From Aquila chrysaetos chrysaetos (Eukaryota; Chordata; Aves; Accipitriformes; Accipitridae): DNA of 64,000 nt. The stretch's first letter is position 1. Every line of letters begins with the position of its first letter. Both the position numbers and the translations under genes were made by a program. The notes below the pieces were generated by a model. It was not told where the DNA came from and did no database searches. It saw only the letters and a program-made list of their open reading frames with translations. Of this stretch, positions 37,162 to 47,067 are shown piece by piece. Location: positions 40,075,505-40,139,504 of the forward strand of contig NC_044009.1 of assembly GCF_900496995.4 (NCBI RefSeq), in the 5' to 3' direction.

Positions 37162-37733
37162 TGTCGTGGTTTAACCCCAGCCAGCAGCTAAGCACCATGC
37201 AGCCGCTCACTCACTCCCCCCCTCCACCATGGGATGGGGGAGACAATCGGAAGGAAAAAGGTAAAACTCGTGGGTTGAGATAAGAACAGTTTAATAGAAC
37301 AGAAAGGAAGAAACTAATAATGATAATAATAACAATAAGAAAATTACAATAGTAATAAAAGGATTGGAACATGCAAAACAAGTGATGCACAATGCAATTG
37401 CTCATCACTCGCCGACCGATGCCCAGTTAGTTCCCGAGTAGCAATCCCCCCACCAGCCCAACTGCCCCCAGTTTATATACTGCGCATGACATCACATGGT
37501 ACAGAATACCCTTTTGGCCAGTTTGGGTCAGCTGCCCTGGCTGTGTCCCCTCCAAACTTCTTGTGCCCCTCCAGCCTTCTTACTGGCTGGGCATGAGAGG
37601 CTGAAAAATCCTTGACTTAGTCTAAACACTACTTGACAACAACTGAAAACATCTGAATATACTGAATCCAAGACATAACACTATACCAGCTACTAGAAAG
37701 AAAATTAACTCTATCCCAGCCAAAACCAGGACA
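37162..37733 (-). mobile_element. avian endogenous retrovirus solo LTR
   Basis: The 572-bp element begins TGTCGTGG and ends CAGGACA, with TG...CA termini. It is flanked by a perfect 5-bp direct repeat, GGTGG, at 37157-37161 and 37734-37738. A 5-bp duplication and this sequence type fit a common ERVL-like avian LTR. Features read on the minus strand: a TATA box (GTATATAAAC) at about 37480-37471 and an ATTAAA poly(A) signal at 37295-37290, in the right order. Transcription would run leftwards. A trinucleotide-like AAT-rich patch lies at about 37310-37365. No internal viral gene is present, so this is a recombination remnant. The open frames across it are meaningless. Confidence 0.9.
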
Positions 37734-37738
37734 GGTGG

Positions 37739-38239
37739 GAAGCCCATGGTGTGGTCTCCCATTTCCTGGTGGGTTGAAAGTCTCTGGTGGAAGAGGTGGT
37801 GCATAGAAATGCTCTGTGATGGCACCTGGTAGGCAAGGGGAAACGATGGTGAAGGAGCGCTCCAGCGTGGCCTCTTGGATGGGGGGATAAAACCTTGAGG
37901 CTGGGAGCAGCGTGGCAGGTGGACTCGGCATTTGGTGAAGTTACCGGATGACCTGTGGAGAGCACGCAAGCAGCAGCACAGAACTTCAAAATGGGATTCA
38001 AGTAAGAAAAACACTTAGACTGTCTGGGGGAAAAAACAGAGGAGTAGACATCTAGGAAGAAGCAACTATTAGGATACCAGGGTCCTTGGGAATCAATGGC
38101 TGAGTATGAAAAGGCTGAAAATTTGCTGCTTTTGGTGACTTAAGAAGACCCAAAGAGGATTTGGGTGCTTGTCCTGTGGTGAAGAGGCAGCTGGGACTGA
38201 GGACGTAGCACTGGTAACCGCAGAAAGCGTAATGCATTC
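37739..38239. other. no recognisable feature
   Basis: The sequence continues from the LTR flank into an old CR1 fragment. The minus-strand frame at 37622-38014 overlaps the LTR and is not a gene. Confidence 0.4.
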
Positions 38240-38650
38240 AGGTCTGCTTCACTCCATTACAACAGAGATTGACAAATTGGAGAGAGTTCAGGAGGAAAAA
38301 AAAGTAACGAGAGAGCTTGAGGGATTGACTTATGAGAGAAGACTGAAAGAGCTGAATATGGATAACTTGGCTAAAGGATGACAAATGGGGTGGTTGAGAT
38401 ATAAATCTACAAATATCTGAAGGGTGTAAACACCAAGGCTATGAAGAATTATTTAGAGTGGTACAATGGGGTGTAACTAGAAGTAATGGGATGAAATTTA
38501 AGAGAAGGCAAATTTCAGTTGAATAATGGGAGAAGCTTTTTGACAGCGTGATGTATTAGGCCATGGGATGCTCTTCCTATTGCTCACTACTTAGGGCACA
38601 ACCCCGTTTATTGAGAAGCCAGAGTTGTCCGGAGTCTTTATTAAGGACAG
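38240..38650 (+). mobile_element. ancient CR1-like LINE fragment
   Basis: In plus orientation the translated piece DKLERVQEEKKVTRELEGL followed by YERRLKELNMDNLAKG matches the CR1 ORF2 C-terminus. Typical CR1 reads LERVQRRATK, then YEERLRELGL. The downstream DNA keeps the CR1 order (counterparts of GGATGAAATTTAAG, AATAATGGG and the last DAPSLxxFK block near 38600-38640). It is strongly diverged, has many indels and lacks the terminal octamer. It is of a different, older lineage than the copy at 32-34 kb. Confidence 0.65.
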
Positions 38651-41600
38651 TTTCAAATCATGCCTTTTGGGTTTTATGCATTTGATGCAGAGGCACACGA
38701 ACCATACACCAAAACTGCCATGCCCCTCAACATCTGCAATGCATCTGGGTGTGACGTAGCGGCTCTTGGTATCGCAGCGGTGGACGAGAGGGCACAGGTC
38801 TGAGCAGCCCCTTCGAGCCATAGCTCAGCCCAGACGGTCCCGCTGGCACGGAAAGTTCAGCCGGGTCAGTAGTGTCCACTCTTTGATGAGGAAGGACCTC
38901 CTTTTACCTCCCGCACTTTGCCCCATCCAGGCATTGTACTATTACCGTTTGGGGGTTAGTTCAGTTATGGTCTCTGGAATAGACATCAAAGTTACACTGC
39001 AGTTCTGTGTAAAAAACAAGAAATCTCCCACTTTGCTTCAAAGAAATCAGGACAAACAAGATCCCATTGATGCACATGGTCTATGGTCTTTTATAAATCT
39101 ACAATACTGTACCTTAACTTTTTCCTTAGAAACTCCCATTTCTTCTCCTGCTTTTCACTTCACTTGAAATGCAAACTAAGGTCAAAGGATCACTTTCCTA
39201 CTGGCAGAACACACTGCATTGTCTGTCATTTTAAAATGTCCTCCACAGTAACTGAGGAAAGGTTCATTTCTCTACTCCTCGTGCTTAAGAGTGACTCTCT
39301 TGAATGCATTTTGCTTTTCCTTATCTTGAAGGGATAAATTAGGAAATTAGGTAAACTAGCTGTGTAAATCAAGTTAGAGCATCTCAACTAAAATGGTAGT
39401 TTATCTTCGGCATGGGGAAGATGGCAGATTCATGTAATTAGAGAAACAAATGCAGCTGTAGCACTTAGCATACACAGGCAACTCAGTTACTCTGTTGAAG
39501 AGAGGGAGGACAGAAAACTTTAAAGCATTGGCATGCTCAGAGCATAAATGAGACAAGAGCTGAAAGTGTCTTTTATAATTGTTCTTAAATGTGTTTCGTA
39601 TTGCTCGTGCTGTCCCTGAAGAGGTCTGTGTCTGTATGCTTCAGGGAAATTTCTGAATTATATCCTTTCTCAGCCTGTGGGAAGAAAGAACCGCTGAAGG
39701 GTTTCATTCTCCTCTGGATGGGCATGAATATTTTCTTTGCTGAAAAATGCAGTTTTGGTCTCCTCAGAACTGGATTAATTTGGTGAATGCTTTTCATAGG
39801 GAATTTTGTATGTGGGGAAATGTCAAAACAATTGTGTCTTCATTGCAGCCCTTCCCGTCACTGAGGGCTGTGGTGAGAGCACACTTCTGGATAGGAGAGC
39901 TTTGCTTTGAACCACTTTTCATATCCAGATCAAGGGTGGATGTGTGCTCAGGCCCCCTCGTCTCAGGAGAGCAGCATAACCACTAAGCTACCTCAAGTTT
40001 GCCACCTTAATCTAAGTGGTTTCCATTCAGCAGAAATAAATCATTTATATCAGTATGACTCCAGAATTATTTTTAAAAAATTGTTTGGTTTCACTGCTGT
40101 GCAGGAGTATCAATTATTCTCCCTACCTTATTTCTGAGGCCACTTTAAAAAGGAATTTTAATTATGCAGCTGGGGGTCACTAATAGCATTTGCAGGAGAC
40201 ATGGCTGGTTTTTTTTCTGGAGTTTGATTCATGATACTTTTGCACCTCTATTAGGAGACTTGGACCCTACCCATTTACAAGGCAGACTTTCCAGCCGTGC
40301 GCTCCTCACAAAGAGGATGGGGCAAACGTGGTCAGGTTTCTTTTAACTGCTGTTGCAAACTCCTCTAAATCCCATTAGTGAAGTATGTCTTTGCAAAGCC
40401 ATGGCCTGGAGCACACCAAGGGAAGTGTTTGGGGGTCATGAACGAGGGCCTGTGGGAAAGGGCACCTCAGAATAAACTGCAGCAATTTTGGGGGCCACCA
40501 TAGCAGCCCAGGCCGCTTGCTTTGGTGATGGAGGTCTTGGAGCATCCTTGCAAAATGTCAATGTGCCTGCAGCTTCCTGCCCTTCCTCTACCCCCTTGCA
40601 GGTGTGTCTGTACCACCCAGTTCCCAGGCTGGTATTTTAGAACTAAGCCTTCACAGCAGGGCTGGATTATGACCTGGAGCATTTGGAGCGTTTCCACCTT
40701 GTTGGTCTGGGTTGATAATCTGCAGGTGAAGGGCCAGGGAGATGGGTGGGAACCGTAAAGTCCCAGCAGGAGCTGCAGAAATTCAGCTCCCAGAGGCCAG
40801 CTTGCAAGAGCCAACCTGTGCGATGTGGCAGACATAAGGTGCAGTAAGTATGCTTTTATCAGTATAAGAAAGAATCTTTATCTGTTAAGGGCAATGAAAA
40901 ATCTTGAGCCAGCTTGTGCAATGAAAGGATTAATTTGCTGCTGATATTTGATTAATAAAGCAGTAGTTTATCTTCTTACATTTCCCCGTAGTAACTGCGA
41001 AAGAATTTCAGATGTGCATGGCCTTTTCCGCTCTCCTTCTACTGTGAAACAGATGTTTTGCTAACTGCCCCTCAAAATGACAGACCAGCACCCAAACCCA
41101 CCTTCTGGCAGGACACAAAGAGAAGCCCAAACTGAGGAAGTCAGCCCAAGTGCAAGGAACACACCTTTCTTTTTCTTCTACCATATGGGAAAACACATAC
41201 ATGTGTGTGCATGAAAGCCATGTTATGAAATCAGGTTATTTTGACTTGAAATACGCTATTTGTTTTATTTAGCAGATTTTAAAGGTTGCAGAGGTTTTAG
41301 CTAATTGTACTGGAGGGTTGCACAGCTTCTCCACTGCCTTGCATCTTTTCCTGGGCTTTTATTCTCCATTACTCCCATACTGGTGCCCTGCCTTTATCTC
41401 CTGCAAGTCCTGCTCCTCGGCCCAGTGCTGGGGGCCTCTGAGACTAAATGTTTATAATGTTCATTTAGCTTTCGGTGAAATCTCTTCCAGCTTTCAAAGA
41501 AAGCTCTTTAGTTTGGTCTGCACAGATGTAAACTTTCAATAGGAGAAATTCCCTAGATTCAACTAATGGCTTCAGGACTCCAAGTGCTGCTGATGTGCTA

Positions 41601-42264
41601 TAGTTCAGTGTCCTTGTAAACTCCATGTAAAAACTGTATGCTACCTCTGATTTAGAGTTTAAGCACTCCACAAGAGTGGATTTAGGCCTTCTATACTTGC
41701 AGCATATACTAACAGTACCTATTTTTGTTTATGTATAAATAAGATGTCTCTCCGCAAGATCCGTCGGAGGCCAAGCTTGGGTTTTAAAAAGGAATAAATA
41801 AGCAATGGAAGAGTTATTCTGTCATAAGGTGCATTGTGTCAACAGAAGTTTATTTTATTTACCTGTTAGAGTAGGAAGTGCTCTAACTTGTTACAGTTTG
41901 TTATTGCTTCCTGTTTTGTTGGGTGCTAACATGGCTCTCAGTCACTTTTGTGTTCTGTTTTCCCAGGAAAAAATTTATACCAGCTTCTTTTTACAGTTAT
42001 TTTCCTTGGCAAATGTTAGTATTTTATTTATTGTCAGTTGCCATAGGCTATAGATGAACTAGCTCATCCTTGGAGGTATATAATTCACTCATTTACTTTG
42101 CACATTTATTAAAAAAACCTGAGGACGTAGCACCAGCCATAGGTGATGAAAGTTTTTCCCTTGTTGCATTCTCATGTCACATCAAATCCAGATCAGTAGT
42201 GACTGAAGGTTGTGATAACTAAGGGCTGTTTGCTCTGCCCATCAACACCCCCACAAGTACTTTC
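38651..42264. other. no gene recognised
   Basis: Short frames only. One MIR-like fragment lies at about 39895-40010. A curious short frame at about 41743 (MSLRKIRRRPSLGFKKE) starts at an ATG but has no known match and no exon signals. Confidence 0.35.
39895..40010. repeat. possible MIR-like SINE tail
   Basis: CAGGAGAGCAGCATAACCACTAAGCTACC resembles the end of tetrapod MIR-type SINEs, with its gagagc-accaTAACCACT-ggGCTACC pattern. Only the tail is recognisable. Confidence 0.35.
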
Positions 42265-42440
42265 CACCCATACCTCTCAAAGCGCTTTAAAAAAATGCCC
42301 CAGTGTTATATGCCAGACACATATGTTAAGAAGCTGAATCACAGACGGATAGTCGGGGGTACCAGGATACCTGAAAATAGTGTCTGGGAATGGAGACCCT
42401 TGGCTCCCTGTCCTGGGAATCAGACCACTGCTTCACAGCG
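42265..42440 (+). repeat. MIR-like ancient SINE fragment
   Basis: The order of motifs is typical: CTCAAAGCGCTTTA at the left, then GAATCACAGACGG. A GGGAATGGAGACCC block follows, then GGCTCCCTGTCCTGGG and finally GACCACTGCTTCACAGCGCT. This parallels amniote MIR/CORE SINEs (CTCAAAGCACTTTAC ... GGCTCCCAGTCC ... ACCACT). Confidence 0.5.
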
Positions 42441-43739
42441 CTGTGTGCATTGAGTTTCCTTGGAGGTCAGATTCTCGGTGAGTGATGGTCCCCACCTCTG
42501 TCCCACCATGTCCTGCAGAACTTGGAGGTACACGGCGCTAAAGGTCTCGGCCACCTGCCAGCATTGCGGGATACCGTATTCTAATGCAGAACAAATTTCC
42601 CGGGATTTATTAGGATGTCCAGAAAAATCAGCTGTCTTTGCAGTACGTCCACCCTGGATGAATGATTTCTTGTCACTTTTCTCTGACAAGATGGGAAACT
42701 GAATGGCTGTGACTCTGAGCTGTGTCCTCAGTGTCTCTTGTGAGGGCCAGGAGGAAAGGGCAGCGCTGCAGCTGGGCTCCATCCGTCTGTGCCGTGTGGT
42801 GAAGTGCAGCTCCAGCACCTCTAAGCTAGCATCAGATAAGCGAGCGATAAGGCAGGTTTAGCGATGTCCTGGCAGCTCGCTGATGAGGTCATGCAGCTTA
42901 GTACTGGGCTGCCTTGGACTGGACAGCCCCAGCCGGAGGTGTCTAACACGCTCCGTTCACAGCACAGACGTGTCTGCAAATGACTTCCAGAGCTGCCAGG
43001 CTGGGCACTTTCACTAGGCTAAAACTCCCTTGGAAATGTAGAAATGAAGGTGAAAAAATGAGCAACCAACCAGTGCTGGTCCCCTAAATCCGTCTTCCTT
43101 TGTTATGGTTTACACCCATAAATCCTAATAGCTGTTGTAGGGGGGTGTGTGTATGTGAGTGGGGAGAGGAGGAGAGAACTGCTGGTATTGATCAAACTGG
43201 ATCTTAAACTCTGGTTTGTGTTGAGCCAGAAGGACTTAATCATATATGTTTAACACGCAGTGAAAAGCAACATGGGACTTGGGTAGACCATGTGTAAAAG
43301 TGCTGCTTGGGATGATTGAGAGCTGCCGAACCAGGCTTTAGATTTTGGAGATGTGGTTCAGACACAGAATTGTGCTGGTGTCCCTAAACTTTCCTGGTTT
43401 TGAATAACATTTTTCTAGCTGAGGTTTTGCAAGTATGAAGCCTGAAGCCAGCTTAAGGAGACTTTATGATGTGAAAATTAAGTTTTCTCTAGTAAGCTGC
43501 AGTTTGTCAAAACAACAGCACACATTCCAGTTGGGCTACAATTTGGCAGGATGCAAAGATTTCATCTCTTCCTTTGAATATCTGAAGAAAATGGAAACCT
43601 GGCATCTTAGTGCTGCGTGGATTTCTACACATCCCTTTCAACAGCTGGGATAAGCTACCCTGCTTTATCACACATTTCCCTTGTGTTATGAATCACCACC
43701 TTCTCTCCAGGCAGTTCACACGCAGGATTCTTCAGTCTT

Positions 43740-43850
43740 TGGAAGCTCATGTGTTTGGCTAAGGGGAGCAAAAAAAAGGTTGTAAAGGGACTTGCCCAAG
43801 GATAAGATGGATCTCAAATGTGGTTGTGTGACAAGAAAGGAATTGTCATA
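43740..43850 (+). repeat. MIR-like SINE core fragment
   Basis: TAAAGGGACTTGCCCAAGGA is nearly the MIR core (GTGACTTGCCCAAGGTCAC). Little outside the core can be aligned by eye. Confidence 0.45.
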
Positions 43851-43984
43851 TAATTGGAGCTGGTGCTAACTGATATTTCTGCTTTTGGGGGAAATATTTT
43901 GGGAAAATTCACTCTGTTTCCTAACAAAGCTCTTAAAAGTGTCTCACGGAAAGGAAATTCCATACGTTTTTTTGCTCTTGAAGC

Positions 43985-44009
<25 letters not shown>
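43985..44009. repeat. A25 homopolymer
   Basis: A pure A run 3' of the short frame at 43854. It has no flanking duplication that would prove a retroposed copy. Confidence 0.85.
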
Positions 44010-44015
<6 letters not shown>

Positions 44016-45189
44016 GTTTTAGCTGATTATTCCAAAATGAAAGAGAGCAGCTGTCTGCCCTGACTCCCAGAGCAGGGGGCTTAAAGCCCCCCTAAGCTTC
44101 ATGTAGAGCTTGAACTCACGGAGCTCACAAGCTTTCTGCTCCTGCCAGCATCCTGGGACGGGCGTCTGGGCTCCCAGCTGCAGAAGGCAGCCCATGAGGT
44201 GGGGCTGCCTGGGAACAGCAGAAGGTGGAGGCTTTGACTGTCTGCCTGGACAGCTGGTGAGAAATTAAGCAGTTTTCTGACCCACGCCACCAGCGGTTAG
44301 CTCGAACTAATGCACAGCAGCAGACGTTTCCAGTGCAGACAACCCATGCTTCCCATTGAAAGCCTCTTGTGATAGGAGGCTCCCGACCTCCATTATGTGT
44401 GTGTTGGTGCATATGCGATGCATAGCATATTGCGAATAAGGTTGCGGAAAGCCATTTAGATTTGGAGTCTTGCTGGAGCAAGAGCTCAGCTGGGGAAGCT
44501 GCTCGGAAAGTCACCGTTTGGATAGGAACTCAATGGAGGTGCCCAAGCAGTTGTCAGCAGGTAGTCGATAAACCAGAAATGTCTGAGTTATTCCCTTTCT
44601 GCTTTGTGACCTCGGTATTTTAGAGCTTTCCCCTTTATGAAACTCGCCCCTGTGTGAATTCACTCACAGCTGTAAGAACAATTTAGTTCCACTCATTAGT
44701 GATGAAGCAAAGGTACATAATAAAAAAGAGAGGATAATTCATCACCTAATGTATTTTGTTGCTGGGCTTGATGCATATAGGGCACTTTAAAGTATTAGTT
44801 GTTTCTAGATATAGTAGACGTACTGTTGCGTGTTTTGGAAAACCTAACTGCCTAAGTAATAGGAGACCTCGGCCATACGCTCCACTATTAAATCTTTGCT
44901 GAGAAGTATGGAGAAACTGGTTTGCTCTGCGTGCGTTTGTGTGAATTACGGGCTGTGCAGATCAGCGAAGTGCAAATTAGCAGACCTCCACTGTCCTGTC
45001 ATATCTTGACTCACAAAAACAGAGTTCGGAAGTTCATTGCTTGGGGGAGGCGGAAAAAAAAAAAAATGAAGAAAGTTTGCTCTGACTTACTTGTGCTTTT
45101 ATGAAGCCTGTCTGGAGCTGAATAACCCCTGGTGAACTTGCATCTTCCAGCCCAGCTGCAGCCTTTCAGCTCCAACAAAGACCACTCAC
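44010..45189. other. no recognisable feature
   Basis: No exon supported. Both strands carry domain-free frames at 44099-44514. Confidence 0.35.
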
Positions 45190-45521
45190 TAAATCCAGGA
45201 AACTGAGCGGCGCGTGGGTGAGTGACTGACTCCACATTCACACCCTGCCTGCTGCCCGGGGAAAGCTGCTCCTCCTCGGCCGCTCCGCTCGGAGCCTGCA
45301 AGCAAAACCCTCTGCATGCGTGCGTGGAAAAAAGAATTCTTCACCATCCACAGAAAGCTGCACTTTCCATTGAGATTTTCCAGCAGTGCAGCTCTGTAGA
45401 AACCACAACAAAAACTCTGGGCTGCAGGATTTTTATTCTTTACATACCTCGCTGCACAAAAAGGGGCGCCGAATGTTTTTCTGGAAGCAGGATTTCCAGC
45501 CATGAGCAATGATTTAGGAGG
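45190..45521 (+). other. candidate alternative first exon
   Basis: A locally GC- and CpG-richer block (GCGGCGCG, CTCCTCGGCCGCTCCGCTCGG) ends with CCATGAGCAATGATTTAGG, followed by the donor AGG|GTGAGA at 45522. The ATG at 45502 would start MSNDLG and exit after two bases of the next codon. A second strong donor, GTGG|GTGAGT, lies at 45218. This looks like an alternative promoter and first exon of a plus-strand gene whose body lies beyond the window. A minus-strand reading, with GAG|GTATGT near 45448, is also possible. No partner exon is identified. Confidence 0.3.
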
Positions 45522-45869
45522 GTGAGAATATCAGTTTTCAAGAATGTTTCGTTTGGAAAACTTTGAGATTTACTTGAGACACCACTGATCTATTTCCTCT
45601 GCTTTGATTACTCTGCTTCCATGTACATTTAGCCACTGGCTGTTGTTCTTTTACCCTCCAAAAATCTGTTTTGATGCCCTAAACATCATCATCTTTGTTA
45701 TGCTAACGCGGGAGATGGAGCGGAGTGCAGAGAGAGATAAAAGCAGTGTTGTTTTACGGATCCTACACAGTGTACTTTGCAGGAACTTTTTAAATACTTT
45801 GCACAGTGCTCCTTAGTGGGATAAAAGTTCTTTAAGACCATTTACAAAACACGAACAAAAGAATATTAA

Positions 45870-45965
45870 CAAAGATGAGTAAGCACAGATTTCCTCATTT
45901 CAAAGGTGAAGAAACAAAACTCTGTAAAACTTATTTGTCGGTACAGGGTCTGGTCAGGGGTAAAA
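45870..45965 (+). repeat. MIR-like SINE fragment
   Basis: CCTCATTTCAAAGGTGAAGAAAC followed by AACTCTGTAAAACTTATTTG parallels the MIR segment CATTTTACAGATGAGGAAACTGAGGC...AAGTGACTTG. It is diverged. Confidence 0.4.
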
Positions 45966-46963
45966 ATGGTGAGTCTCAACCTGCAGGGCTGTCACATCCA
46001 TGTGTCATGGTAGTTAGAGGGAGATGGTAGTTTAAAGCGACTAAGGAAAGAGCTAGATATTCAGTAGTTTAGTCATCAGACTTCGCTGCTTGTGTGACAT
46101 GACGTCTTTAGGAGATGCATTTAGGTGATGTGGATTTCTATCACTAGGGTGTAAAAACAACCCAAGAACCTCGACTGCCCCAGCCAGAAGCTGTAATCTT
46201 TTGCATTAGGGAACCTTACATTTTAAACAAAAATTTTGTGATGCTCAAAGACCAGAAGTTTCCTTGGGAAGTTCCAGCACTACAGCCCGAAATGAAGCAG
46301 GTGGGCTGTTGGGCCAAGGGGGAGAAGGTCCCCAAAGGAGCAGCCATCAAGGAGGATTGCCTTACTGGCCCCGTGAATTCCTTGAGCGCAGCTCGCTGTG
46401 GAAGTCCCGCTACCTGGTTTGCAGTTTTTGTTAAAACCAGTGGTTGGTGGTTTAAAAACAGTTATAATAAAGCTCATGAGGAGAGGTTAATGCAGAGTCG
46501 TTAGAGCTTCACATGTCTCCTGCTGACAGTGCTGTTTTCCAGCTGCTGCCTGGTGGCCTCTCCTGGGAGACAGAGGACTTTCGGACTCGCTGCACTTGGG
46601 CATGTTCTTGGTCAATGGCAGTTTCTCAGGGGTGCTGTCAGGAAGGGACTCGGAGCCCACATGCCCTGTGTGGAAACCATCACGAGCCCCCAGTGCAAAT
46701 GCCAGCCTTTGAGAGGCTGAAAATCTGTCCCAGGTGCCTTGTGGAGGCACATTCATGGGCTTTTCTGGCCCCTCCACTTGCACCAGGATTCCCCAGTCTC
46801 TGCTGCTCATGTGAGAGCACATAGTTAGCATTTTTCCTCTGCAAGGTGTTGGTCAAAGGCAACTTAAACTGATCCAGCTGTGACAGTCCTGTTTCCATCT
46901 TTACCACTCTGGCACTCATGCAGTCACACAATATACACATTCAGATGACGAAAACTGATCTGG

Positions 46964-46986
46964 TTTTTTTTTTTTTTTTTTTTTTT
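46964..46986. repeat. T23 homopolymer with pyrimidine extension
   Basis: The T run continues as CCTTTTCCTTTCTTTCTTCCCAG, an almost ideal splice acceptor ending at 47009. Confidence 0.85.
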
Positions 46987-47009
46987 CCTTTTCCTTTCTT
47001 TCTTCCCAG

Positions 47010-47067
47010 AATCAGTTTTTTGGCTGGATCAGTTCCCTGAACTGATTGACACTGTAATTGCATTAAT
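47010..47067 (+). other. candidate 58-nt exon
   Basis: After the very strong acceptor, one phase is open for 18 complete codons (SVFWLDQFPELIDTVIAL) up to AAT|GTGAGT at 47068. The donor has a non-consensus T at its last exonic base. The match with a coding exon is interesting but short, and the poly-T origin of the acceptor means it may be only a cryptic exon. Confidence 0.2.

Noticed and set aside
37622..38014. 130-codon minus-strand frame
   Set aside because: About a quarter of it lies inside the solo LTR and the rest in its flank, so the frame crosses an insertion boundary and cannot be an old gene.
41743..41796. Basic peptide MSLRKIRRRPSLGFKKE followed by AATAAATAA
   Set aside because: It resembles the start of a ribosomal-type retropseudogene at first sight, but no known protein matches and there is no continuation or tail.
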